Source of the DNA: Erythroxylum novogranatense
Lineage: Eukaryota > Streptophyta > Magnoliopsida > Malpighiales > Erythroxylaceae
Reading direction: 5' to 3'
Assembly: GCA_029891385.1 (NCBI GenBank)
Contig: JAIWQS010000242.1
Coordinates: 62,001-126,000, forward strand
Length of the DNA: 64,000 nucleotides
In this document: in pieces, positions 11,835 to 23,420 of the stretch
Layout: each line of letters begins with the position of its first letter
How positions within the stretch are numbered: position 1 is the stretch's first letter
Notes under the pieces: generated by a model
Told to the model about the DNA's origin: nothing
Databases searched by the model: none
Seen by the model: the letters and a program-made list of their open reading frames with translations, nothing else
Program-made: the position numbers and the translations under genes

Positions 11835-14009
11835 TGTTGGACCCATTGCCGAGCCCAACGTCGGACATAAGGCGTGGCGGGAAAGCGTACTAATAATACA
11901 TTTAGAAATAAAGACCGCGGAAGGTTAAAGGGCATTGGAAAACATACTTGAAACACCTTTCATGTGATTTAATAACAAATTTATAATTCATGCTTAACTT
12001 CATAATCCATGCTCCAAAAGATGAGTTTCATAAAGCGTTAAGAATATCTCAAACCAAATTACAACTTTGAGTTCAAGAGCCAAAAATCTAAAACACTCTT
12101 GAACCAATGATACTTGGAATGTAACTAAAGTCTTGACTTCCAAAAAAATATAACATTGAAAATAAACAAACATAACAAAATAGAAGCGGAGTGTTGCGAA
12201 ACTCGTGACTCACTCGATCTCTTGCTCGTCACTGTATGGGGAGATTAAAGGGGTGAGCTATAAAGCTCATGGGAACATATTTATAATATTGCAATAAGCA
12301 AAATATTCAAAATAACTCATTCGTGGTACTTGTTGAAATCATAATCATTGATCATGTATATGTCATTGTCTTGAAAGATACTTGATTCTTGAAACAATTC
12401 ATGATGCATGTCACATAATAAATCATAACACATAACATATCATAATGGTTTGGGTGTCCCGGGTTCGTGACGTACTACACTTGCCATCGAAATGTTGATG
12501 TGTAGACGTAGTTTCATGAGGGATCCCTGTGGGATAACCCTGTGCCACAGTCGGGTAGGCGGGAGAAGCCTTTTCGTGAGTCAATATGCACTTGACTATC
12601 GTGAGGGACACCACAAACCCACATAAGTATGCATAATTCATGTTCTTATAAACTTGTTTGCCAAACTGGCACTTGCTTGTAAACTTGTTTGTAAACTTGC
12701 TTGTCATGTATTTCGTAATACTTGATTTCATGCACTTGTATTCATGAAAGGAAAGCACTCCTTTGTGAAAATCTTGATAATAATCATGAATGCAAATCAC
12801 AATGCAGAATATAATCATTCATGGTAGTATGCAATGCGATCGTGGATGATGTAATGTAAATGCATGAGATCTTGCTTGATTGGAACTAAACAATGAGTAA
12901 CTTATATACTTTATTATAAACATGAACCCACCTGAATTCCTTGCTTTCCTTCCTTAGGAATGAGTTTCCTCTTGAGCCTCTTGATCTTCTTGCCTCTCTT
13001 GTTCTCCTAAAATAAGAACCAATATTCCATTCAATAATTCATGCTGAAACAAAAGTTCTATTCTTAACTTCCATCCAAAATTCCATATTCTTAGAAACTA
13101 ATTCATCACTTCATCACTTCATAAGACTTGTAGATCTATCTCTCTAGTTCACAACGCTTCTAAAATCATCCCAAAAGGACTTCTGTAGCAAAATATATGA
13201 TTAAAACACTAAAAATAACCATTCTGGAAAAATTGGGCTCGCCGCGACGACCGTGCTTGCACCTTGGCATGGCATGTGATCTCTCGCACGTCATGACATC
13301 GGCCCTCTTATCTTGTGACTTGCGACTGACGCTCACAGACGTCATGACGACGCGAGACGGAACTTCGTCTTCCGAACCCGAATCCGCCATTAACAACCTC
13401 AAAACCTTCCTTCTTCTACTACAACACATCCAACCCATAAATCAAGTCATATACTATCATTCTGAACTTATTCTAACACCAAAAACATCAAAAACACAAC
13501 AACCCAAGCAAATCTACAAATCTTCACCATAACCCTAAACCTACGATTTCTACTCATTCCAAGCAAAACTAAGGTTAGATTCAACCTAAACAAGAGTAGA
13601 AGAGTATAACTTACCTTAAGGATGCTTGAAATCTGTCGAAAATCCTCAAACCTAAACTTTCTCTTTTCCTCTTCTTCCTCTCCTCTCACTGCCAACTCTC
13701 TCCTTCGTTTCTCTTCTTTCTATTTTTCCCTTTCTTTCTTTCTTTCTATTTCTTCTTTTAATTTCTTAAACCTACAAAAATGGGCAAGGACTATAATGCC
13801 CTCCTTTGCTTAGCCTAAAACCTCATAACTCAAGTGTCTTGCCCATTTTGCCCTTGAACATTTTACTCTTCCATAAACATTATTCCATACTAATCTCAAA
13901 AATTCAAATTTTCCATAATATTTTCCATAAAATCAAACTATACCATAAATCATAAATCAAATAATTCATGCTTAATAACTTCAAGAAAACAAAAATTTGG
14001 GGTCCAACA
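11835..14009 (-). mobile_element. R5: solo LTR (2175 bp), minus strand, inside R3 pol
   Basis: On the plus strand it runs from TGTTGGACCC to GGGTCCAACA. Read on the minus strand its order matches the R8 LTR (TGTTGGACCCCAAAT start; block at 12200-12260 equals the complement of R8 62000-62080; end block GTTGGGCTCG). It is bounded by a perfect 5-bp duplication CCTGT (11830-11834 and 14010-14014). There is no PBS, coding or PPT, so it is a solo LTR. It carries a CpG-rich array at about 13240-13370. Open frames inside (for example 13197-13532) are by chance. Confidence 0.95.
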
Positions 14010-15377
14010 CCTGTAGTAAGGGATTTTTTAGATGTGTTTCTGGAAGATTTACCTAGATTACCACCAGAAAGAGAAATCGAGTTTAATATAGAACTCCTTC
14101 CTGGTACAAACCGTATCTCAATTACTCCATACAGAATGGCACCTATAGAACTGAGAGAGTTAAAGGTGCAGTTGCAGGATTTGCTTGATAAGGGGTTTAT
14201 TAAACCCAGTAGTTCACCGTGGGGTACAACAGTGTTATTTGTTAAGAAGAAAGATGGATCCCTACAGTTATGCATAGATTACAGGCAGTTGAATAAAGTA
14301 ACTATTAAGAATAAATACCCTCTTCCTCAGATTGATGATCTGTTTGATCAATTACAGGGAGCAAGTCATTTCTCTAAGATTGATCTCAAATATGGGTATC
14401 ATCAGTTGAGGATCCGAAAGGAGGACGTGCCAAAAACTGCCTTTAGAACCAGATACGGGCACTATGAGTTCCTGGTGCTTCCTTTTGGTTTAACGAATGC
14501 ACCAGCGGCCTTTACGGATTTGATGAATAGAATCTTTAGGCCGTATTTGGATAAATTCATTGTGGTTTTCATTAATGACATATTGGTATATTCTAGGAGC
14601 CAAGAAGAACATGAGAAACACTTGGCAATGGTGTTACAAATCCTTAGAAATAATCAGTTATATGCCAAGTTGGCAAAGTGTGAGTTCTGGCTTGACAGTG
14701 TGATTCTGAGGCATGTAGTTAGTAAAGAAGGGATTCAAGTAGATCCTCAGAAGGTGGAAGCAGTGTCTAATTGGCCTAGACCTACGAAGGTTACCGAAAT
14801 ACAAAGTTTCTTAGGTATGGCTGGTTATTACAGACGATTTGTAAAGGATTTTTCCAAGATAGCCGCTCCACTAACGAGGTTAACACAAAAACAAGTGAGA
14901 TTTGAGTGGGATGATTCCTGTGAGCAAAGTTTTCAAAAGCTTAAGGAATGTCTCACATCAGCTCCAGTGTTAGCATTGCCTTCAGAGCAAGGTGATTATG
15001 TGACATATTTTGATGCCTCCAAAATTGGTTTAGATTGTGTATTAATGCAAAATGGAAGGGTAATTGCCTATGCTTTAAGGCAATTGAGAAAACATGAAGT
15101 AAACTATAGTACGCATGACCTAGAAATGGCAGCCGTGATATTTGCACTAAAAATTTGGAGACACTATTTATATGGTGAAAAGAGTGAAATATATACAGAT
15201 CATAAGAGTCTTCAGTACATTCAATGGCAGAAAGAGCTGAATCTGAGACAAAGACAGTGGATTGAGTTACTGAAGGATTATGACTGTCAGATCTTGTATC
15301 ACCCAGGTAAAGCCAATGTAGTGGCTGACGCTTTAAGAAGAAAATCGATGGGGAGTTTGTATCCTATCCCCATTTAG
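14010..15377 (+). pseudogene. pol: R3 reverse transcriptase and RNase H (Asp lost from RT active site)
   Basis: The longest open pol segment of R3. The upstream ATG at 13968 lies in R5, so the true pol sequence starts at the target duplication ([10 protein letters not shown]). RT blocks in order: [76 protein letters not shown]. The catalytic motif reads FINDILVY: the first Asp is Asn (AAT at 14574-14576), expected to abolish polymerase activity. RNase H follows ([63 protein letters not shown]). A stop at 15375 ends the frame before integrase. Confidence 0.95.
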
Positions 15378-16909
15378 AAGAAAGAGTTAGTTAAAGATTT
15401 AACTGGATTATTTAATATGGGATTGCACTTGGAAGTATCTGATTCTCAAGTATTACTTGCTCAATTCCAAGTGAAGCCTAATTTAATTGATGAGAATAAA
15501 ACTACCCAAGATAGTGATCCGGAGCTAGCCAAATTGAGAATAGCTATCCAAGATGGTAAGGTGACATAGTTCAATATAGTGGATGGAGTAGTGAAGTGTG
15601 GTGACAGGTTATGTGTACCTAACATAAATTGGCTAAGAAAAATGATTATGCATGAGGCACATTATGCACCCTATAGTTTTCACCCTAGGACCACCAAGAT
15701 GTACCATGATGTTAAAGGTATATATTGGCGGCCGAGTATGAAGAAAGATGTAGCCTAGTTTGTAACTACCTGTTTAACTTGTTAACAAGTTAAATTTGAA
15801 CATCAGAGCCCACTAGACTACTACAAGAGCTACCACTACCCGAGTGGAAGTGGGAGCGGATTACCATGGATTTTGTGATTAGATTGCCAAGGACGCCTAA
15901 GGGGCATGATTTTATTTGGGTTATAGTCGACAAACTCACCAAGTCAGCCCACTTTATAGCTGTTAAGACCACTTATAGTGTGGCTTAGTTAGCCCAGTTA
16001 TATGTTGACATAATTGTGAAGTATCATGGAGTGCCAGTGTCTATTATTTTTGATCGAGGAACACAGTTCACTTCCAGATTCTGGCAGAAATGATAACAAG
16101 TCTTAGGTACACAGCTAAATTTTAGTACAGCATTCTACCCACAAACTGATGGGCAATCGGAGAGAACCATCCAGACACTCAAAGACATGTTAAGAATGTG
16201 TGTCTTGGACTTTGGTGGAGATTGGGAACGTCATCTGCCTTTAATAGAATTTGCTTACAACAATAGCTACCATTCCACCATTAGAATGGCACCTTATGAG
16301 GCATTGTATGGCAGAAAGTGCAGATCTCCACTATGTTGGACAAAAGTAGGAGAAAAACAGTTAGATGGACCAGACTTAATTCAAGAAACATCTGCAAAAG
16401 TTCCTATGATACAGGAAAGATTAAAAATGGCCTTCAGTAGATAGAAGAGTTATGCAGATTCTAAGAGAAGGGACGTACAGTATGAACCAGGTGATCAAGT
16501 TTTCTTAAAAGTCTCTCTTATGAAAGGTGTAGTCAAATTTGGAAATAGAGGAAAGCTGAATACTAGATACATTGGACCATTCGAGATCCTTGAAAGGGTC
16601 AGAAATGTGTCATATTGGTTGGCTTTACCTCCTCATCTTAGCTACGTGCATCCAGTTTTCCATATATCAATGCTAAGAAAATACATTACAGATCCTTCTC
16701 ACATCTTGCAAACCGCATAAGTGAATATAGTAGAGAATCTTTCTTATGAAGAAACTCCATTTGCCATCATAGACAGACAGATTAGAAAATTGTGGAATAA
16801 AGAGATTTCGATGATTAAAGTCCAATCGCAGAATCAAAGAATTGAGGAATGTACATGGGAAACAGAAGAATCAATGAGAGCCAAATATCCACAGTGGTTT
16901 CCCCAATGA
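15378..16909 (+). pseudogene. pol: R3 integrase and chromodomain-like tail (broken)
   Basis: Integrase inserts the cDNA. A decayed HHCC zinc-binding part spans about 15655-15795 (HPRTTKMYHDV, then C-x2-C interrupted by stops). Catalytic-core segments follow at about 15847-16180: [47 protein letters not shown]. The second Asp and the Glu are still present but stops fall between them. Open segments 16187-16444 and 16520-16720 cover the rest ([40 protein letters not shown]). The last segment 16721-16909 ends IEECTWETEESMRAKYPQWF, the chromodomain-type terminus of this clade. Confidence 0.92.
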
Positions 16910-17078
16910 GCTAAATTTCTAAAATTTGTGGGTGAATTTTTAATAAGGGGGAGAATGTAATTGAGGAATGTACATGGGAAACAGAAGAATCAATGAGAGC
17001 CAAATATCCACAGTGGTTTCCCCAATGAGCTAAATTTCTAAAATTTGTGGGTGAATTTTTAATAAGGGGGAGAATGTA
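16841..17078 (+). repeat. Perfect 119-bp tandem duplication over the R3 polypurine tract
   Basis: Bases 16841-16959 and 16960-17078 are identical copies. Each carries the last codons of pol (from IEECTWE to the stop), the 3' untranslated segment, the polypurine tract AAGGGGGAGAA and the first bases of the LTR (TGTA). R3 therefore has two polypurine tracts (about 16945-16955 and 17064-17074), and only the second abuts a complete LTR. Confidence 0.97.
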
Positions 17079-19785
17079 ATACCCAGTATCTAGTTTACCC
17101 GGTACACCGAAATAAATCGGTATTTGAGATTGATGTCATTAAAACCAGGACAGTGAATAATAATTTTTAGTGACATCAAATTAATGATGTATGACATTTT
17201 TTTCGATGGTCACATGAAATTATACGAGCAGATGATTAAAAACCAGTACAAGGATGGCATTTTTGTAAATAAGTGGATACGAGGAGTATATAAGAAGCTA
17301 AATTGGAGAATAACACAAAACACTTTGTCTTCTTCCTCTCCTACACTTATGACACCTCCATGGAAGCTCCCTCCAAGCTTTTTCAATCCTTGTAACAAGA
17401 TTTGGAAGGTGAACCAAGGCATTTGGGTAGCATAAAAAGGTAAGCCTCCATTCCAATGCTTAGATCTATAGATTAAAGCTTAGTTTTTCTCTTCTTTTGT
17501 GAAACCCATTTGATGGAATGTATGTGTTTGATGTTTTGGATGATGGGTTTATGTTATTTCATGTCTAATGACTCTTTAACATGAAGAAATTTCATTTTTA
17601 TGGTGATTTGGGGGGTTAAATCAAAACCTAGGGTTTTGCAAGTTAAGCTGTCTTGGAGACAGATTTGTGGCTCTCTTTGTAGATTTGTTTTGAGCTGTTT
17701 AATGTGTGAATATGGAGAAATTTAAAACATATAAGTTTTAGATCCAGATGTCTATTGTCTCCCTGATTTTTTGCACGATTTTAGGTTGAGCCAAACTAAG
17801 GTAAGAGGCCCCGAATTGACACTGGTTCAGAATACCAGCGGGATTGAAATGAGAACTGAAAGTTAATTGTTTGAAGACCATAGAGTTAGAATTGGATGAT
17901 CAGTTCTGCTTACGAAATGCTCAAAAATGTGTCATATAAGTTCTGTATAAAGGAAATTTTAGTTGTATGAGTATTCTGTTAGATATGGGCGAATAAGTAA
18001 AGGGTGTTGTGAACATTAATGACACGAAAAAAACGAGAAAGAAACAGTTTGTAAAAGTTCTGATAAATCAATTTACACCATTTTTGAGCCGTCTTTGGAT
18101 ATGTGATAGCCATATGAGTCCATTGAAAATGAATTTTTGAATCACCTTAATTGAATTAGAAATGAATGAGTTGTAAAGTTTTGAGACAGGAAGGGTCCAA
18201 CTCATGACAGATTGTTAAGGTTGATTGTAAATGGGAGATTGGGATTCCCTTAATGACCAACTTAGAACATGGTCGTGAAAGAAGAAATGTGAATTTATGT
18301 GTTAACTAGAGGTCTGGAAAGTTTGAAAAACATTGGACCTATGTATAAAAAGTTATGCCTTCATGAATGAGACCTATGCTGATGGTTTAGTGAATAAATA
18401 TCCATTTTTACTGACATGTGTTAAGAAATGAGGTTTTTGTGAGAATGCCTAATACGAGTATATGTAATTTTCATGCATGTTACCCAATAGCTTGTGAAAG
18501 CAGACAAGGAATAGAACTAGAAGTTGTACCTAGTACCTCTCAAGTTCAAGAAAATTAGAAAAGAGATCATAACCATTGTGATAGTCGAGGTGAGTATAAT
18601 CATGCTACTATACTTGTGTAGTAATCCCTTTCTTTTATCTTGTGGCTTGTTGAATTGTTCTCGAACCTGTATGACTTATTTAACATATGACTCCATGTAG
18701 TTGAGTCTAGCATGTTGTATGCCAGAATGACCAGATGATATTTAGATCCTTTGCATCTTCTGGTTCCCTTGTTATGTTGAACCCATTAATTGACATTCTT
18801 TGATAAATCATGTTTTCTTATTAGCAATGATTGATGAGTTCACAGAATACCCAGACCATGTCCACATTGGTAACCCGCGGGTGATGGGTTAGATCTGGGT
18901 CCTACCTGGAGAGGGCAGGCCTCCAGGGGCAAGGTTAGGCCAACCTTGTCTAGAATTAGAAAAAGGGGAGATATGTCGTACTAGCATTCCTCTGTCTCTT
19001 CCTAAGAAATTCATAATTTAGAAAGAATTAGAACTCAGAAATGAGAAAGCTCAGAATTAGGAATCTTATAGAAACCAGAACTTAGAAAGAAACTAGAATT
19101 TAGAAAGAACCTATAAAAGAATTCAGAACCCAGATTCATGTTTTATTTGAACAATTCATATTGAGCTTTATTATTGATACTCATGTGATTGTCGCATTTG
19201 ATATTACTACCTGTTCATTATTTGATCATGTATTGATGCTCAGAATGCCTCAGACCATTCTTGTGAAGCTAGCCTTGTATTACCTAGCCTCACAAGCATG
19301 GTAGTATGTTTATATCTCACTGAGTCGTGTTGAATACTCACCTCTCACTATCACCATTTCAGGGGATTAGCAAATCGGACAAGAGAGAAAATCCAAGCCT
19401 TTTGAGACTCACTTGGATAAGCAAACAAGTAATGTTTTTGGCATGATGTAAATTTTCGTTACTTCTAGATGCTCCATGGATTGTCATAATCATATGTATA
19501 TAAATCATGTATGGATATGATATGTTATTGAGAATGATGTCGGTGGATGATATGAGATGATCATAGATTGGTTGATTATAAGTAGATAATGTATGTGAGA
19601 ATTGCAGATTGGGATCCTTACTTCTGACAACCTATTAAGCAGGTATAAGGATTAATCAGATAAATGAATGGGTCATGCCGAATTTTTAGTAGAATATAGA
19701 AAAGTTAGGCTTACTACGGGTTTTGGTGTTATTATGCCTACCCATTTCCTAGTGCCAACACGGTCCAAAAGGGCGGGTCGTGTCA
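17075..19785 (+). repeat. R3 3' LTR (2711 bp)
   Basis: Starts TGTAATACCC after a polypurine tract and ends GGTCGTGTCA. It is the undeleted, uninterrupted reference for the 5' LTR. Its TATA or R boundaries cannot be set from sequence alone. The 5' LTR differs by many substitutions, which fits an old insertion. Confidence 0.95.
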
Positions 19786-20008
19786 AAATGTTAGTTGTGT
19801 TTCTTGATTTTTGTGAAAAGAAAGGAAAGAAACAAAAACAAAAAAGAAAAGAAAAAGAATGACATATAATAACAACAAGAAGTAAGGAATTGTTAGCTAT
19901 ATGCATTCATATGTCTCATAAATCATTTTGCGTCCCTTTGCATACTTAGTACTCTATGAGTGCTTGTGATGAGCCCTCAAACCTCTTTGACATACCTTAA
20001 ACCCTAAT
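19786..20008. other. Short spacer between R3 and R6
   Basis: Begins with the right copy of the R3 target duplication (AAATG), then an A-rich tract at 19818-19858 and unassigned sequence. Homology to the R6 LTR starts at about 20009. Confidence 0.6.
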
Positions 20009-20849
20009 TATGATATTTTTCATTGTGTAGCTTGCAAGTTATGGTCTGATAATGTTCAGGTGGTAATTCAGCCCAAATTGTGTTTTGATATGCAAATGTT
20101 CTAAGGGCATATGTTTTGTGCTTTTTGTGTTCTGATATTTATTTGAGACTGTTAAGGGTGAAATTGGCTCAAATGACATTCTAGAAAGTTGGAGAGGATT
20201 GTTGTAGCTTTCTAATGAGGTATTTTATGCGAATTTTGGATGTAAGGATTGTTAGATATGAATTTGTAAAGTTTTGTTAGGGTTTAGGTTAAATGCTGAT
20301 TTCATAAACCCTAACAGGATAGCCACATTCATGAGATGATTCGACCTAGTTTGAATTGGAATTTGCTGGGAAGTCCATCCTGAGAATTGTAGTATATTGT
20401 CTAAGATTTTATTGCTATATGGTATGGAAATTTTTGTCGAGGGGATTTGGAGTTATGAATTTTGAAAGATTGGGTTGCTGTTGAGAATAAATTGGGTAGG
20501 CTGAACCTTTGTTTGCGAATTTGATTTAGTTTGAGATGGAATTGGCTTCTAAGTTGTTCATTAAAGATGTAGCATTTGTTTTTCTCTTTTTATTGATATA
20601 AAATTTGAAATTTTTGACTAAGGGGATGAAAAGTTATGATTTTTGGAAGTTTTGATGTTGTTTAGTGTGAAGCTGATCGATCAGTCACTTTGAGGGACTT
20701 TTTGACCTTTTTAGAGACCGAATTTGTTGTTAAGTCCTTCATGAAAATCGTAGATCGGTCTTTTATCTTTCCAATGGTACCAAGTTTGTAAAATTTAGAG
20801 TTTAGAACCAAAAGATATGAAGGTTAAAAGTTAGGAGGTCAGGATCACG

Positions 20850-20975
20850 AGTGATCGACCGCGCGCCTGCGAGCGATCGAGTGCCCTCGAGCGATTGAGC
20901 CCCCGTGAGCGCCCGCTCGGGTGAGCGCAGCGCTCGGCCGCTCGCCCGATCGGGCGAGCAGGCACCCACGCGCTC
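20850..20975. repeat. GC-rich palindromic array in the R6 LTR
   Basis: About 125 bp of CpG-dense sequence in an otherwise A/T-rich LTR, built from GAGCGATCGAG- and GCTCG-type words. It contains a perfect 18-bp palindrome at 20941-20958 (CTCGCCCGATCGGGCGAG). It lies directly upstream of the 'cctgatttttgaagcgtt' block, the position where R4 has its minisatellite. Confidence 0.85.
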
Positions 20976-21196
20976 GTCGATCAACCCGCAGGGTCAATTT
21001 TCGACCGACCGACCTCGCTTCCTTCTTTTGATCATAACTTCTTCGTCCGACTTCCGATCGACCTGATTTTTGAAGCGTTGGATTTTTAAGACATTTTTCT
21101 ATCTTTTCATACTAAATATATTAGTTTTGATATTAAATAGAGAAAGAATGACCTGATTAAAGTGAGCTGACCAGTGGAAAAAGTCTAAAAATCATT

Positions 21197-21560
21197 CAGT
21201 ATTTTGGAGATATTGTGTGCTATGGAGCTCGGATCGAACTGATTCTTCTTGAAAATTAAACTAGAGACATGGATCTACAATTTATCTCAAGGAGCTTATC
21301 AACAATTTAGCCTCTAGAACTTTCAATTTCTGGATGGAAGTTAGGTGTAGTGGTCAGTCTCGGTTTTGTAATGGTCTGAACAAACGTCAGTATTTTAGAG
21401 ATATCTTGAGCTATAGAGCTCGGATTGATCTGATTCTTCTTGCAAATTAAACTAGAGACATGGATATACAATTTATCTGATGGAGCTGATCGACAATTTA
21501 GCCTCTAATACTTTCAAGTTTTAGAGTGAAGTTATGTGTAGTGTGTTGATCTGAACATGT
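21197..21560. repeat. 191-bp diverged tandem duplication in the R6 LTR
   Basis: Two copies start at 21197 and 21388. Both contain the blocks 'gagctcggat', 'tgattcttcttg', 'aaactagagacatggat' and 'caatttagcctct'. The copies differ at roughly one base in seven, so the duplication is older than the insertion polymorphisms nearby. Confidence 0.85.
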
Positions 21561-22424
21561 TTTACGAATAACACTTTCGTCCGAACTCCAATTGACCTGA
21601 TTTTCGAGGCATCGGATTCGTGAAACTTTGAATTTCATTTATTTGTAAAATTGGGAATTTTCAGAGCTGAAATTGACGAGAATTAGTTAGGTTGAAGTGA
21701 GGGGACCGGGTATTGATTTTTCTGATCCGTCTTTTATTTATAATTGGACCTATGGAGGTCCAAATTGAGTGATTTTAGTGTCAATGAGTTTCTAATGTTT
21801 AGAGGAAATTATTGTGACGGGAAATTGTGAAATAGTGTCAGGAATGTCATGAACATGCATTATACACATCTAAATTTCTACATGTGCATTATTGAATCTT
21901 TCTGATTGTGCATTTGGTAATGTGTGATTATTGTGATTGTTATAGAGGCACAGTTGGAATGTCATCCCACAGACGTTGCCGAGACTTCCCGGCATTAGTT
22001 CGGAAGCTATAGGTGAGTGACCTAGATGGTTTCTTACTTATCATTGGCTTATGATTATTTAATTTTGACTCTGTGGAGAATAATGGTGGGATTGTGTTTG
22101 ATTGTGAATTCCGAACAGATGGTCCGGAGTATTTGGAAAGATATGATATAGAAGTGTTATGGGTACGTGAATTTATAATCTACTTGCCTCTGATATGACT
22201 GATTTGGATTCATGTGATTGATTTTGATACATAAATGTATATTGTGTCATTCATAGGCTAATTGAGTGTGAAATATGAATGTCAGCATAATAAAGTGATG
22301 AATTGTAACATATGCAGTTCTTACATAAATGTATGAACCGAAAATGACAGATGTGACCGGAGCAGCCACCGATCAGAGCTTTTAGCTCAACGTTTATATT
22401 TGGGCCTCAAGCCCTATAGTGATT

Positions 22425-22653
22425 CAGAGCCTCTGGCTCAACGATTAATGTGCCCTTATTGGGACAGTTTCAGAGCCTCTGGCTCAACGATTAATGTGCC
22501 CTTATTGGAACAGTTTCAGGGCCTCTGGCTCAACGATTAATGTGCCCTTATTGGGACAATTTCAGAGCCTCTGGCTCAATGATTAATGTGCCCTTATTGG
22601 GACAGTTTCAGAGCCTCTGGCTCAACGATTAATGTTCCCTTATAGGGACAGTT
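22425..22653. repeat. 46-bp tandem array in the R6 LTR (5 copies)
   Basis: Five direct copies of 46 bp (starts 22425, 22471, 22517, 22563, 22609). Each holds the inverted pair GAGCC-TCT-GGCTC and 'aacgattaatgtgccc'. Copies differ by one to three bases. R10 has a shorter version of the same theme at 46400-46465 (ACCGAGCC.AGAGCTCGA, twice). Confidence 0.95.
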
Positions 22654-23408
22654 CAGGCGCTCGGTCACAACATCGAAATAAATATTTAAAAAAAAGTGTT
22701 ACATGCTGCTTTTGATTTGATCTATTTGGTTGAATGAAAAGCAAAATGCCATATACTGATAGGATAATAGTCATTGGGTACTTCTGATTGTGAATTATGA
22801 AACAACTATATTATGCTTGAGTGTTTGGTGAATTCAATTGGTTATGGATGTCTAATCGTATGAAATGTATTTAATTGTCTATGCCCAAGTAAAATTATGA
22901 AATGTGATCAAATATGCAACAATGTGAATATATGTTATGTGAATTGATGTGTTACATAAATTGAGTGAACCATCGATGATGGTTACCTCACTGAGTTCGT
23001 AAAACTCACCCAAAATTTGCAATTTTTTTTCAAGACTCAGAAGAATACCCCATTAGGCAACGAGAGTATAATGCTAGAAGAAGTCGGGATCAGTTCGTGT
23101 CTTCTTTAGTGTCTTATAGAAATGTATTTTCTAAATTTTTGTATTAATCATGATTAGGTCAAGTTGTAAAGTTAACAGACTGAAATAAATTGTTTTTATG
23201 AAAAGGGCCCCCGTGACCAATGTACTTATTAATGATTATTTCTGTAAATTGTTTTCCGCATAATATATAAAGTATGTGTATATTTCAAGAAAAATTTATA
23301 CTGAGTTTTGACTGAGTGATGTAGCACGTCACCCTCACAGGGTACGGACTCGGATATCACCAACGATGTCAGGTTCGGGTCATGTGGGAGTGGGGTGTTA
23401 CATTTAGG

Positions 23409-23420
23409 TGGTATCAGAGC
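23409..23420 (+). other. R6 primer-binding site (iMet tRNA)
   Basis: TGGTATCAGAGC, six bases after the LTR end. A perfect match to the plant iMet PBS in spite of the age of the element. Confidence 0.93.

Larger units (their letters stand above)
4251..19785 (+). mobile_element. R3: Ty3/gypsy chromovirus-like element with two nested solo LTRs
   Basis: The element runs from the 5' LTR (TGTAATACC at 4251) to the 3' LTR end (GTGTCA at 19785). It is flanked by AAATA (4246-4250) and AAATG (19786-19790), a target-site duplication with one mismatch. Domain order is Gag zinc knuckle, protease, RT, RNase H, integrase and a chromodomain-like C-terminus, the gypsy order. Removing R4 and R5 with their duplicated target bases leaves about 9.7 kb. 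Many stops and frameshifts, a mutated RT active site and the nested insertions show it is old and immobile. Confidence 0.93.
20009..23402 (+). repeat. R6 5' LTR, missing its first 1.5 kb
   Basis: From 20009 this aligns with the 3' LTR from 37934 onward until R8 interrupts that copy. The first 1.5 kb of the LTR (present at 36418-37933) is absent here. It ends GGGTGTTACA directly before the PBS. Joining both copies gives an LTR of about 4.9 kb. Internal repeats: a GC-rich array (20850-20975), a 191-bp tandem duplication (21197-21560) and a 46-bp tandem array (22425-22653). Confidence 0.88.

Noticed and set aside
13166..13695. Overlapping frames on both strands (90, 111 and 75 codons)
   Set aside because: They lie inside solo LTR R5, partly on its CpG-rich array, and show no protein features.
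13968..14009. ATG at 13968 as the start of R3 RT
   Set aside because: The first 14 codons come from the end of solo LTR R5; the true pol sequence begins at the target duplication at 14010.
22425..22653. Possible CRISPR-like array
   Set aside because: The 46-bp units are contiguous with no unique spacers, and the setting is a plant LTR; it is a tandem repeat.
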